Shown in pieces: positions 23,606 through 32,017 of a stretch of 64,000 nt of DNA; position 1 is the stretch's first letter; each line of letters begins with the position of its first letter. The stretch spans positions 1 to 64,000 of the forward strand of contig JAEWQP010000031.1 in the NCBI GenBank assembly GCA_023399155.1, in the 5' to 3' direction. A program made the position numbers and the translations under genes. Under the pieces are notes generated by a model. That model saw only the letters and a list, made by a program, of their open reading frames with translations, had not been told where the DNA came from and searched no databases. The DNA comes from Verrucomicrobiota bacterium. Lineage in GTDB: Bacteria > Verrucomicrobiota > Verrucomicrobiia > Opitutales > Opitutaceae.

Positions 23606-24586
23606 CTACTGTCCGATTGTATCCAACTCGTGGGTGACCAAGCGGGCGATCATCTCGTCGAATGGCACCGTGTTCTCCCAGCCGAGCAGGCGTTTTGCCT
23701 TGGCCGGATTGCCGCACGGCGCGACGGGTTCCACGTTCATGACCAGCTTTGCATCCTGCCGGACCTGGTCGTGCCAGTCCAGGTCAACAGCTTTGAAGGC
23801 CAGGTCCACGAGTTCTTCGACGGTGTGCAGATGACCGGTCGCCAGCACGAAATCGTCCACCGGATCGCTCTGGAGCATCAGCCACAGGCCGCGCACGTAG
23901 TCCGGCGCCCAGCCCCAATCGCGGCGGCCGCTGAGGCTGCCGAGGACGAGCTCCTCCTGCAGCCCGCGTTTGATGCGTGCGGCGGCGCGCGCGATCTTCA
24001 TCGTCACGAAGTTGCCGTTGCGACGCGGCGACTCGTGATTGTAGAGGATGGCCGAACAGGTCTGGAGCTTGTAGGCGATGCGGTAGATGCGCGCCATCTG
24101 CTGCGAGAATGCCTTGGCCGCGCCGTAGGGCGTGGTGGGATTGAGCGGGGTCAGCTCGTCCTGTGGCGAGTGGGGCGGCGAGCCGAACACTTCGCTGCTC
24201 GACGCGTAGAGGAACTTCGGCGGCTCCGGCAGATCGCGAAGGATCTCGAGTAGCCGGAGGGTGGCCATGCCGATGCTGTCAACGGTCGCCTCGGGGAGAT
24301 CCAGGCTGATGCGCGGGCTCGATTGCCCGGCGAGGTGGTAAAACTCCGTCGGCTTGGCGCGCGCGATGATCCGTCGTAGATGCGTCGCGTCTTCGAACGA
24401 GCCGTTGTGCAGATGCAGGCGCTTGCCGAGAATCGCCGGGTTTGCGACCAGGTGCGCGATGTTGCTCTTCGCGAGTGCCTCCGGCCGGTGGACGAGACCA
24501 TGGACTTCGTAGTCGTGTTCCAACAACAACTCGGCCAGATAGGAGCCATCCTGGCCCGTGATGCCGGTGATGAACGCGCGGGGCAT
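23606..24586 (-). CDS. Second GDP-mannose 4,6-dehydratase-like SDR
   Basis: 326 residues. The opening MPRAFITGITGQDGSYLAEL, the strand ASSSEVFGSPPHSPQDE, the catalytic TPYGAAKAF and LYNHESPRRNGNFVTMKIAR place it in the GMD subfamily. The region that binds GDP-mannose in true GMD (RPAEVDVLIG in the neighbour) is replaced by MNVEPVAPCGN, and the protein is about 18 residues shorter, so the substrate or product may differ. It may act on another GDP- or NDP-sugar or supply a different branch such as GDP-rhamnose. SDR/GMD-like is secure; the exact reaction is not. Confidence 0.8.
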   Translation of the reverse strand: MPRAFITGITGQDGSYLAELLLEHDYEVHGLVHRPEALAKSNIAHLVANPAILGKRLHLHNGSFEDATHLRRIIARAKPTEFYHLAGQSSPRISLDLPEATVDSIGMATLRLLEILRDLPEPPKFLYASSSEVFGSPPHSPQDELTPLNPTTPYGAAKAFSQQMARIYRIAYKLQTCSAILYNHESPRRNGNFVTMKIARAAARIKRGLQEELVLGSLSGRRDWGWAPDYVRGLWLMLQSDPVDDFVLATGHLHTVEELVDLAFKAVDLDWHDQVRQDAKLVMNVEPVAPCGNPAKAKRLLGWENTVPFDEMIARLVTHELDTIGQ

Positions 24587-24836
24587 CCGTTCAGTAGCTC
24601 GGATCAGTCACCTGGCGCCAAGCAGAAAGGGTCGCCGCCGCTCAGGCGTGATGGCCGAGCTGCGCGGGTCGGCCCGCGCCGCGACGGCACAGGCTTGCGG
24701 GGGTGCAGCGTAAGCTCTGAAAACAGACGGCGAAACGCCGACCACAGTACCCTTGTGACTGTGATGCTCCGCCTATCCTACAGAACGCAACCGTTGCCTG
24801 AGTCGCCCCTGGGAAGCACGGGCCCGCGAACCCGAC

Positions 24837-26099
24837 TCACACATCCATTTCCCGCACGCGCTGGCCGGGTTTGATGCGGTCGCCGGGGTAGAGGATGACT
24901 TTCTCGCCTTCCGCGAGGCCGGAGAGAACTTCCACTTCGGTGCCGCTGGAGCGGCCGGCCTCGACAGGGACCTGGACGGCGCGACCGTCGCGGATGACGA
25001 GGGCCGCCCACGTCGAGCCGCGACGGAAGAGTGCCGAGGTGGGTACCTTGAGCGTGCGGTCGGTCTCCCAGACGACCACACGGGCCTCGACGCGAAAATT
25101 ATCACCCAGCGAGGCGCGTTCCTCGAGCGGCGTGGTGATGTCGGCGACGACGTAAACCCGCTGTTCCTCCACGCCGAGGGCGGAGATCTTGGTGAACGCC
25201 GCGGGCTCCACCAGGCGCACGCGCGCGTCCAACGGCTCTTCGCCGCCCCATTGCTCGAGGATCACGCGCGCCCCCGGCTGAAGCGCGGCGCCATCACGCG
25301 AAAGGAGTTCGATGACCACTTCGAGGTCGCTTGGGTCGCCAACCTCGAGAATCGGCGTTCCGGCGGAAACAGGGCGTTCGCTCTCCTGAAAGACGCGCAG
25401 GATACGCCCGGCTACGGGCGACGTGAGCGTGACGGGTTGTTGGGCCGGAACGGGCGGCGTCGGCTGGCCTTCCAACGCGGCGGAGGCCGCGGGCGAGGTC
25501 GAACGAGGCGGCGGGCGAACTTCCGCGATCGGTGTGCTCTCCGCAACGAAAGCGGTGGAGGCCACGAGTTCGGCCTCCGCCGACCGCAACTGTCCTTCCG
25601 CCACCACGACATCGCGCGCGGCATTCGTTTCACGGAGCCGTGCCGCATCCAACTCCTGCGGCGAGACCGTTCCGTCGCGAAGCATGTTCTCGACACGCGC
25701 GCGCTCGGTGCCCGCGAGTTCGAGCGCGGCCCGGGCTTTCTCGAGCGCGGCTCCCGCGGCGTCACGTCGCGCCTCGGCCAGCGCACGGCTTCGCAGGTCC
25801 AGGGGTGAGGCCGCCATCGGCTCGATCACCGCTACGACATCGCTGGCGCCGATCGCGGCACCCGGTTTGAACGGCACGCGTCGGAGTTGCCCGTTCACCG
25901 GCGACGCGATGACGTAGCGCTGCCGTATCCGGGTCTTCCCCTCCTCGCTGACTGTGGACTGCAGAGGCCCGTACGCCGCCTCGGCGGTTTCCACCTGCGC
26001 CGGTCGGGGCCGCAGCCCAAAGCCGAGGGCGACGATCAGCGCGAGGGCGAGGATCCAGGGAATCCAACGGCGTCGTTTGGTGCGAGCAGGTGTCGGCAT
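24837..26099 (-). CDS. HlyD/MacA-type periplasmic adaptor of an ABC exporter
   Basis: 420 residues. An N-terminal membrane anchor follows a basic stretch (RRRWIPWILALALIVALGFG). Then come a lipoyl/barrel-sandwich half (YVIASPVNGQLRRVPF), a helical hairpin at about 100-190, an alanine/proline-rich linker, the second lipoyl half (VTLTSPVAGRILRVFQESER) and a beta barrel. It would bridge the inner-membrane permease to the outer membrane. It is the last gene of the minus-strand set ATPase, permease, adaptor, but 672 bp of repeats lie between it and the permease. The substrate is unknown. Confidence 0.8.
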   Translation of the reverse strand: MPTPARTKRRRWIPWILALALIVALGFGLRPRPAQVETAEAAYGPLQSTVSEEGKTRIRQRYVIASPVNGQLRRVPFKPGAAIGASDVVAVIEPMAASPLDLRSRALAEARRDAAGAALEKARAALELAGTERARVENMLRDGTVSPQELDAARLRETNAARDVVVAEGQLRSAEAELVASTAFVAESTPIAEVRPPPRSTSPAASAALEGQPTPPVPAQQPVTLTSPVAGRILRVFQESERPVSAGTPILEVGDPSDLEVVIELLSRDGAALQPGARVILEQWGGEEPLDARVRLVEPAAFTKISALGVEEQRVYVVADITTPLEERASLGDNFRVEARVVVWETDRTLKVPTSALFRRGSTWAALVIRDGRAVQVPVEAGRSSGTEVEVLSGLAEGEKVILYPGDRIKPGQRVREMDV

Positions 26100-26290
26100 G
26101 GAAGGGCGCGAGTGGGCGAGATGGGTCGGAATCCAGAGCTTGAACCACCTCGCGCTTTTTGCCGAACAGCAAAAACGCTGAGGGCACAGAGAGCACGGAG
26201 AAAGCGGGAATCAAAGGTCGGAAGTCAGCGCCTGACGAGGAACCACGGAGGACACAGAGGGCACAGAGAGCGGAAGCGAATCCTTTCAAG

Positions 26291-26316
26291 TAGGGCGAGG
26301 CCTCCGGCCGAGCCGC
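26291..26316 (+). repeat. REP-like palindromic element, copy 1
   Basis: The core GGGCGAGGCCTCCGGCCGAG has a GGCC-TCC-GGCC palindromic centre. Closely matching copies lie at 29399-29423, 29438-29462 (reverse), 51400-51426 and 51627-51652, all intergenic and usually preceded by TA. Confidence 0.7.
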
Positions 26317-26642
26317 GCGCACCGTGGGCCGGGGTGTCCGCCCGAGCCATCGACCGATAGAAATCATTGCCGCAAGAAGGCGCAGAAGGCGCAAGATTCC
26401 CGAACGGAGATCGAAGCGACGGGTTTGGGAACGACGCGCGAATGTCATCGAGATTCGCGCCGCGGATCTCGAGTGGCCGAAGTCAGAAATCTGACGGGCG
26501 GGAGTTGAACGCTTCGCCGCGAACGAACCACGTCGGGCATTTTGGCGCTCGCCAGAAACGTTGAGGCACAGAGCAGACCGAGGCATGCAGGGAAAGAGGC
26601 GGAGAACTGACAAGTACCGGGCGGCGAATCTCGGAAATCATG

Positions 26643-26714
26643 GCCGCAAAGAGACGCAGAAGGCGCAAAGAAATGCCCGGGATCGTTTTTGCGCCCTTTG
26701 TGCCTCTTTGCGGC
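26643..26714. repeat. Long imperfect palindrome made of two inverted CGCAAAG-type repeats
   Basis: The left arm is 26643-26670 and the right arm 26688-26714 (its reverse complement), with a 17-base loop. The arms pair over about 27 positions with a few mismatches. It may act as a transcript-stabilising or terminating structure between the permease and adaptor genes, or be a pair of inserted repeats. Confidence 0.65.
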
Positions 26715-26771
26715 TCATCCTCCATTTCTCTGTGCTCTCTGTGTCCTCTGTGGTTCAAGACGGCTTGCTTT

Positions 26772-29138
26772 TCACTCAGGCGCCTTCAGCGCGGCGATAA
26801 GATCGAGCTGGTGCAGCTTGCGCAGCACGACGAGCGCGGAGAGCGCGGAGGCGATCACGACCACTAAGATCGCGAACGAATAGGTGTACGAAGTGAATAC
26901 AAGGGGCAGACGCACGGTCTCCGTGTTCACCGACGAAATGATCACCGTGGCCAGGCCCGTGCCGAGCGCGAGTCCCAGCGGCACGGCGATCACGGCGAGT
27001 ATCAGGAGTTCGATGACGATGACCGCGCCGACTTCCGCTTGGGTCATGCCGACCACGCGCAGCGTTGCCAGCTCCCGTGCCCGCTCGGCCAGCGAGATGC
27101 GCGCGTTGTTGTAGATGACGCCGAACGCCACGATGATCGCAAAGGTCGCATAGATCGTCTGGATCAACCCCATGCTCTGCGCCGTGGTTTCGCGGAAGCT
27201 TTTCCGCATCGACTCCTTGATCGCCACGGTGCTGACGCGCGGGATTTCCTTCAGCGCGGCGAGAAACTCCGGCCGGTGCGCGGCATCGAGCGTGATGCTG
27301 GCGCCCGTGATGACATCGCCCTCGCCGAGAAAGCGGTTGATGGCACGGATCTCCATGTACGCGGCGATGCCCGTGAAATCCTCGGCCAGCGCGACAAGTG
27401 GGACCGGCTTAACCGGGCGCTTACCCTCGAGCGCTTCAAGCACGAGCATGTCACCGATGCTCGCACCGAGCACCTCGGCGAGCTTGGCCGAGACGATCAG
27501 GCCGTCGGTCGGCGGTGGGATTTCGCGGCCGGAGGCATCGATCGCACGGCTGTGAATGCCCCCGCTCACGAGGCTGCGCAGGCCGATCTGGCGCGAGCGT
27601 CCGCCGTAGTGGATACGCACCGCCGCCATGCGGCTGGGCTCGAGGCTGACCACGCCGGGGAGCCGCGCCAACTCGTGCGCCGTTCGCGCCGAGGACGGCT
27701 CCATCAGGCGAAGGTCGAGGTCCTGGCGCTGCACGACGTCCCATTTGAAGTCGAGGATCTCCGCGATCCCGGCCTTGAAGGTGTTGGGCAGCACGAGGAG
27801 GCCTGTCGCCAGCGCGAGGCCCGCGATCGTGAACAGCGCCTGGACGGGACGGCGCTCGAGGTTGCGCACGCTGATGCGGAACGAATGCGAGAAGAGCCGC
27901 GCGAGTCCGGTGCGCTCGATCCACGCCGGGCGAAAATCCGCCGGTGGCTCCGGGCGCATGGCCTCGGCCGGAGGAAGACGCGCCGCCTTGCGCACCGCGC
28001 CGAAGACGCCGGCTGTCATGGCGCCGAGACCCACCGCGAGCGCGATCGCCACCGAAGTCGCATCGAGGCGGAATACGAGCTCGGGGAAACGAAAGAACAG
28101 CTCGTACATCCCGACGAGCTTGTGCCCGAGGGCGTACCCGCCGAGGACACCCAGCGTCAGGCCTGCGAAGACCATGACGAAGGCGAACTTCAGGTAGTGA
28201 ACGACGATCTGCCGGTTCGTGAACCCAAACGCCTTGAGAATCGCGATCTGCTCGCGTTGGAGATTCAGCAGGCGCGAGAGGGCGGCATTGGTCATGAAGG
28301 CGGCGACGATCAGAAACACCGTCGGAAAACCGATCGAGAGGATGTTGAGCACGCGGATCTCGTCGGACACGCGGATGTGGGACGGGTGGTCCTTGCGGCC
28401 GTAGGCGCCGAGTCCGCCGTAGGGGCGCAGGAGCCGGTCGAGGTCCGCGATGACCGGCGCGGCGTCCGCACCCGGAGCCAGCGTGCAGGAGACGTGGTTG
28501 AACGCTCCATACAGGTTGAATGCGGTCGCCGCCTCCTTGTAGGGCATCCAGAAGATGCCGTACGTGCGGTTGTCCGGCAGCGCGGCGCCGGGCCTGGATT
28601 CGAAGATGTACTCGGGCGAGAGCACGATGCCGGCGATCCGGAAGGACTCGCGCCGGCCATAGAGGACCATCGTGAGCGTATCACCCGGCCCGAGACGGTT
28701 GGCCTCGGCGAACGCCTCGCCCACGAGGAGTTCCCCGCGCGAACCGGGGGAGAGCCATCGGCCGCGCCGAAGGAACAGCTGATTAAGCGCGGGCGGACCG
28801 AAGTCGGGCAGCGACCGGACGAGTCCGCTCGCGGGCTCGCCCAGACCGGGCAGGTCAAGCGTGACGGGGGCCGCGAGGTCGGTCTGGACCGAGGCGACTC
28901 CGGGAATCTCCGCGATCCGCGTCGCCAGGTGATTGGGCGCCCGCTTGAGAGAGGCGAAGACCTCGGCAAAGCGGTTGGACTGGTAGTAGTCGGCGCGGGT
29001 CGTATCCAGCGAATGGATCAGGCTGCGCGCCATGATCAACATCGTGAGTCCGCACGCCATCACCAGCGACACCGCCGCCGCCTGTCCCTTGAGGCGCTTC
29101 AGGTCACGGAGCAGCTTGCGGTCGAGGTGGGGAAGCAT
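26772..29138 (-). CDS. ABC exporter permease with two FtsX-type membrane modules
   Basis: 788 residues. The first helix is near residues 20-42, followed by a periplasmic MacB-like domain (about 45-265), three helices at about 270-390 with a family-like glutamine-rich loop (LLNLQREQIAILKAFGFTNR), a linker, another helix near 430, a second periplasmic domain and a final three-helix FtsX module at about 660-780 (ARELATLRVVGMTQAEVG). This is the eight-plus-helix type of lipoprotein/antimicrobial exporter permease. It works with the ATPase upstream and the adaptor downstream. It is flanked by inverted CACAGAG-type repeats on both sides. Confidence 0.82.
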   Translation of the reverse strand: MLPHLDRKLLRDLKRLKGQAAAVSLVMACGLTMLIMARSLIHSLDTTRADYYQSNRFAEVFASLKRAPNHLATRIAEIPGVASVQTDLAAPVTLDLPGLGEPASGLVRSLPDFGPPALNQLFLRRGRWLSPGSRGELLVGEAFAEANRLGPGDTLTMVLYGRRESFRIAGIVLSPEYIFESRPGAALPDNRTYGIFWMPYKEAATAFNLYGAFNHVSCTLAPGADAAPVIADLDRLLRPYGGLGAYGRKDHPSHIRVSDEIRVLNILSIGFPTVFLIVAAFMTNAALSRLLNLQREQIAILKAFGFTNRQIVVHYLKFAFVMVFAGLTLGVLGGYALGHKLVGMYELFFRFPELVFRLDATSVAIALAVGLGAMTAGVFGAVRKAARLPPAEAMRPEPPADFRPAWIERTGLARLFSHSFRISVRNLERRPVQALFTIAGLALATGLLVLPNTFKAGIAEILDFKWDVVQRQDLDLRLMEPSSARTAHELARLPGVVSLEPSRMAAVRIHYGGRSRQIGLRSLVSGGIHSRAIDASGREIPPPTDGLIVSAKLAEVLGASIGDMLVLEALEGKRPVKPVPLVALAEDFTGIAAYMEIRAINRFLGEGDVITGASITLDAAHRPEFLAALKEIPRVSTVAIKESMRKSFRETTAQSMGLIQTIYATFAIIVAFGVIYNNARISLAERARELATLRVVGMTQAEVGAVIVIELLILAVIAVPLGLALGTGLATVIISSVNTETVRLPLVFTSYTYSFAILVVVIASALSALVVLRKLHQLDLIAALKAPE

Positions 29139-29517
29139 GCGGGCGGTCCAGATTTCACCACAGAGGACACAGAGAGCACAGAGGACAGCCGGAGGAGAGA
29201 TCGGAGGTCAGCGGCTGAAGGCAAGGAAGACGAGTGGTCAGGGACCGGACGGAAAAGCGACGCGGCGCGGTGGTTGGAGCTGTCCAGAAAGTGATAACTG
29301 ATGCCTGAAAGCTGAGGGCTTCTCGCGATGGTAGCCCAGAGAACTCAGCGGGCGTGAAGTGAGCGATGGGGAAAAGGGCCGAAGGCCGGTTGCGAGGGTA
29401 GAGCGAGGCCACTGGCCGAGCCGTGGTCAGATGGATGCGGCTCGGCCAGAGGCCTCGCCCTACCTTGTCTTCTCTGTGCGCACTGTGTTCTCTGTGGTTC
29501 AAATCTGATCGCTCGTC
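29139..29517. other. 379-bp repeat-filled gap between ATPase and permease genes
   Basis: It contains a CACAGAG-type repeat at 29155-29190, its inverse at 29467-29503, a CTGA-rich word run at 29287-29310 and a REP pair at 29399-29462. There is no gene. The repeats face each other from the two ends, mirroring the gap downstream of the permease. Confidence 0.6.
29399..29462. repeat. REPIN-like inverted pair of REP elements
   Basis: Two 25-bp REP-like copies, 29399-29423 and 29438-29462, are near-perfect inverted repeats of each other (about two mismatches) around a 14-base spacer. A transcript would form a very stable hairpin. The arrangement is that of REPINs, which in other bacteria are mobilised by RAYT transposases. 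No RAYT gene lies in the window. Confidence 0.7.
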
Positions 29518-30240
29518 CTACCAGTTCAGCGTCGACGGCGCGGCGCGTTTTTCGTTGCGCCGCTCGCGCTGGACGCGGCCGTCGGCGAAGTGGATGACGC
29601 GGTCGGCCATGTCGGCCATCACCGCGTTGTGCGTGATGATGACCGTGAGCGCGCCGAGTTCACGGTTCACGCGCTCGACCGCCTCGAGCACGAGGATCCC
29701 CGTGCGCACGTCGAGCGCGCCGGTCGGCTCGTCGCAGAGCAGGACGGCCGGACGCTTGGCGATCGCGCGGGCGATGGCCACCCGCTGTTGTTCACCGCCC
29801 GAGAGCTGCGCGGGGAAATGGTCCATCCGCGGCGTGAGTCCGACCATATCGAGGGCCCGCTCGGCCGGGAGCGGATCGTGCGCGATCTCGGTGATCAGCG
29901 CCACGTTCTCGCGCGCCGTCAGGCTCGGGATCAGGTTGTAGAACTGAAAGACAAAACCCACGGCCTCGCGGCGATAGAGCGTGAGTTCCTCCTCGTCGGC
30001 ATGGGTCAGATCCGTTCCGCGGTAGGCGAGGGTGCCAGACGTGGGTACATCGAGCCCGCCGAGTTGATTGAGCAGGGTCGTCTTTCCCGAGCCCGAAGGT
30101 CCGAGGAGCACGACGAGTTCGCCCGCGTTCAGATCGAGATCCACTCCGGCCAGGGCGTGCACCTGCGTGGCGCCTTCGCCGTAGACCTTGGTCAGGCCGC
30201 GGACGCGAAAGATGGGCTCGGCAGCAGCAACGGGGGACAT
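29518..30240 (-). CDS. ABC exporter ATP-binding protein (LolD/MacB type)
   Basis: 240 residues with a complete nucleotide-binding domain: Walker A GPSGSGKTT, Q-loop region FVFQFYNLIPSLTARENV, signature LSGGEQQRVAIARAI, Walker B AVLLCDEPTGALD and the switch histidine in VIITHN. The YNLIPSLTA.EN spacing is typical of LolD/MacB/FtsE-type exporters. I chose the ATG at 30240, where homology begins. It is the first gene of the ATPase-permease-adaptor set on the minus strand. Confidence 0.88.
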   Translation of the reverse strand: MSPVAAAEPIFRVRGLTKVYGEGATQVHALAGVDLDLNAGELVVLLGPSGSGKTTLLNQLGGLDVPTSGTLAYRGTDLTHADEEELTLYRREAVGFVFQFYNLIPSLTARENVALITEIAHDPLPAERALDMVGLTPRMDHFPAQLSGGEQQRVAIARAIAKRPAVLLCDEPTGALDVRTGILVLEAVERVNRELGALTVIITHNAVMADMADRVIHFADGRVQRERRNEKRAAPSTLNW

Positions 30241-30573
30241 GCGGGTCCGAAGCGTAGAAGCCGGCGGGGTGGGCGCAAATCGAGAGCGCGTGGCCACGGC
30301 CGGTTCGGGGTCGGCGAGCTGTCAGCGATCAGCCACGCGACCAGCGATGAGCGACTAGGCGCCCGTGCTCGGTCCGAATGATGCGCTCGGCGCAGGTGCA
30401 GCTTCCGGTTCTGGCGCCACCCACAACCCGCCCCGACGCCTTTTCAGAAGACTCGTGCGCGGTTTTGCCCACGGAACGCTGACCGCAGCGAGCTGATCGC
30501 TCCCGACCCTTTCGAATCGGATTGCTACACGTGTCCTAATTTGATCCATCCGAGGTCTCACCCCCGATTTTCG
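30241..30573. other. 333-bp divergent promoter region between the ABC exporter and DUF4861 genes
   Basis: Both flanking genes read outward, so this should hold two promoters. I cannot assign boxes with confidence. A CTGA/GATGAGCGA-type word run lies at 30318-30358. No gene is supported. Confidence 0.4.
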
Positions 30574-31785
30574 ATGAAAGCCACCCCGCTTCTCGCCCAA
30601 GCCTTGGTCCTGGTGTTTGTCGCGACGGCTGCGGTCGCCGCTTCCGGCGCCTCGCGTGCCACACTTCGTGTGACCAACCCGGATCCGTCCGGGGCGCGTC
30701 CGGCCGAAGTCATCGTAGTGCCCTTCGCCGACATTCGTCGGCAACTTCCCGACGTTCGCATGTATCACCTCGCGGTGAAGGACGCGAAAGGCGCCCTCGT
30801 CCCCGCGCAGGTGACGAACTTCAACCCCGACGACCGGCGCGCGCTCTACGATGATCTCGTGGTTCAGCACGATTTTGCGGCGGGCGAGAAGGAAGTGGTC
30901 TTCACGTTGGAGTCAACCGAGGCGCCGGTACCGCCGTTTCCCGCGCTGGTCTCGGCCCGCCACGTGCCGGAACGGCTCGACGACTTTGCCTGGGAGAACG
31001 ATCACGTGGGGCATCGCGTGTATGGGCCCGCGCTGATGACCGCGGCCGCCGGTCCGACGACCCGCATGGTCAGCAGCGGGATCGACGTGTGGTCCAAACG
31101 CGTTCGCTACCCGATCGTCGACCGGTGGTACACGAAAGGGCACGATGCCTATCACGTCGACACCGGCGAGGGCCAGGATCTCTACAGTGTGGGCACCACA
31201 CGCGGTTGCGGCGGCACCGGCATCTGGGAGGGCGAGCGTCTCTGGGTCTCGCGCAACTGGCACACGCAGCGCGTCCTCGCCAACGGCCCGATCCGCGCGA
31301 TCTTCGAACTCGGCTACGATACTTGGCAGGCCGGGCCTCGCTGGGTCACCGAGTCGAAGCGCTTCACCGTCGATGCCGGGAGAAACCTCGACGAGATCGT
31401 GAGTACATTTTCCATCCAGCGCGACGCCGACGTCGTGGTGGCGATCGGCATCGGGAAGCCGAGCGACGCCAAGGTGGCCAAAGTCACGCGCGACGAGGCG
31501 ACCCGCGTCCTTTCCGTCTGGCAGACCTACGAGAAAGGCGCCTCCTCTCTGGGTCTTGGCGTGGTGCTTTCTCCCGAGGTCGAGTTCGCCGGCTTCGCCG
31601 AGGATGCGCAGAACTACCTGATCCTCGCCCGCGTGAAATCGGGCGTGCCCCTCCGCTACTTCGCGGGCGCCGGCTGGGATCGCAGCGGCGATTTCGCCGA
31701 CGTCGCGGCGTGGGAGGCGTACCTTGGCGCCTTCGCCAAGCGTCTCCGTTCTCCGGTTACGTCTACCGTCGCAACGGCGCCGTAG
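30574..31785 (+). CDS. Secreted DUF4861 family protein, pectin/uronide-associated
   Basis: 403 residues. A signal peptide is evident (MKATPLLAQALVLVFVATAA, then VAASGA). The mature part includes ENDHVGHRVYGPAL, DVWSKRVRYPIVDRWY, YHVDTGEGQDLYSVGTTRGC and GCGGTGIWEG, the aromatic/His/Asp-rich pattern of DUF4861 proteins found in rhamnogalacturonan and uronic-acid utilisation loci. The exact reaction is not known to me. I chose ATG 30574, just before the signal peptide. A GH105-GH28 fusion gene follows, which supports a role in pectin breakdown outside the cytoplasm. Confidence 0.75.
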   Translation: MKATPLLAQALVLVFVATAAVAASGASRATLRVTNPDPSGARPAEVIVVPFADIRRQLPDVRMYHLAVKDAKGALVPAQVTNFNPDDRRALYDDLVVQHDFAAGEKEVVFTLESTEAPVPPFPALVSARHVPERLDDFAWENDHVGHRVYGPALMTAAAGPTTRMVSSGIDVWSKRVRYPIVDRWYTKGHDAYHVDTGEGQDLYSVGTTRGCGGTGIWEGERLWVSRNWHTQRVLANGPIRAIFELGYDTWQAGPRWVTESKRFTVDAGRNLDEIVSTFSIQRDADVVVAIGIGKPSDAKVAKVTRDEATRVLSVWQTYEKGASSLGLGVVLSPEVEFAGFAEDAQNYLILARVKSGVPLRYFAGAGWDRSGDFADVAAWEAYLGAFAKRLRSPVTSTVATAP

Positions 31786-32017
31786 CGCCTCGTACGCTTT
31801 TCGATCAACCTGATTTCAAGCCGTCAGAAGGGACCACAGAGGACACAGAGCACGGAAGGAGTTCACAGAGCGCTTGTCGTGCAGCAATGATCGCATGCCT
31901 GATTGTACATCCCCACGGTGGAGACGGGCGGCAGGCGCCGATTCGGTGTTCCTCTGTGCCCTCGGGCTTTCTCTCTGTGATCTCTGTGACCCATGCCTTG
32001 ATCTAGACCAAACCTCC
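31786..32017. repeat. Inverted pair of CACAGAG-type repeats between DUF4861 and GH105-GH28 genes
   Basis: A forward copy lies at 31832-31859 (ACCACAGAGGACACAGAGC) and a reverse copy at 31948-31990 (CCTCTGTG and TCTCTGTGATCTCTGTG). The bases between carry no gene. The pair could fold back on itself in the transcript. Confidence 0.6.

Larger units (their letters stand above)
26100..26771. other. 672-bp intergenic repeat array between permease and adaptor genes
   Basis: No coding frame is convincing. The stretch is built of dispersed intergenic words: CACAGAG-type copies at about 26178-26205, 26240-26272 and 26727-26758 (reverse), GCGCAGAAGGCGCAAG-type copies at 26369-26395, 26643-26670 and 26688-26714 (reverse), and a REP-like copy at 26291-26316. 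Both CACAGAG- and CGCAAAG-type elements occur in each orientation, so the transcript would fold strongly. Confidence 0.65.

Noticed and set aside
23286..23717. 143-codon minus-strand ORF between the gmd-type genes
   Set aside because: It overlaps the end of the second gmd-type gene in another frame and crosses the dispersed repeat; no recognisable protein pattern.
27039..29294. A 751-codon open frame on the plus strand
   Set aside because: Antisense to the FtsX-like permease, charged low-complexity composition, no start context.
31874..32017. N-terminal extension of the GH105-GH28 protein by 48 residues
   Set aside because: It crosses repeat DNA, is Cys/Arg-rich, and a proper signal peptide starts at ATG 32018.
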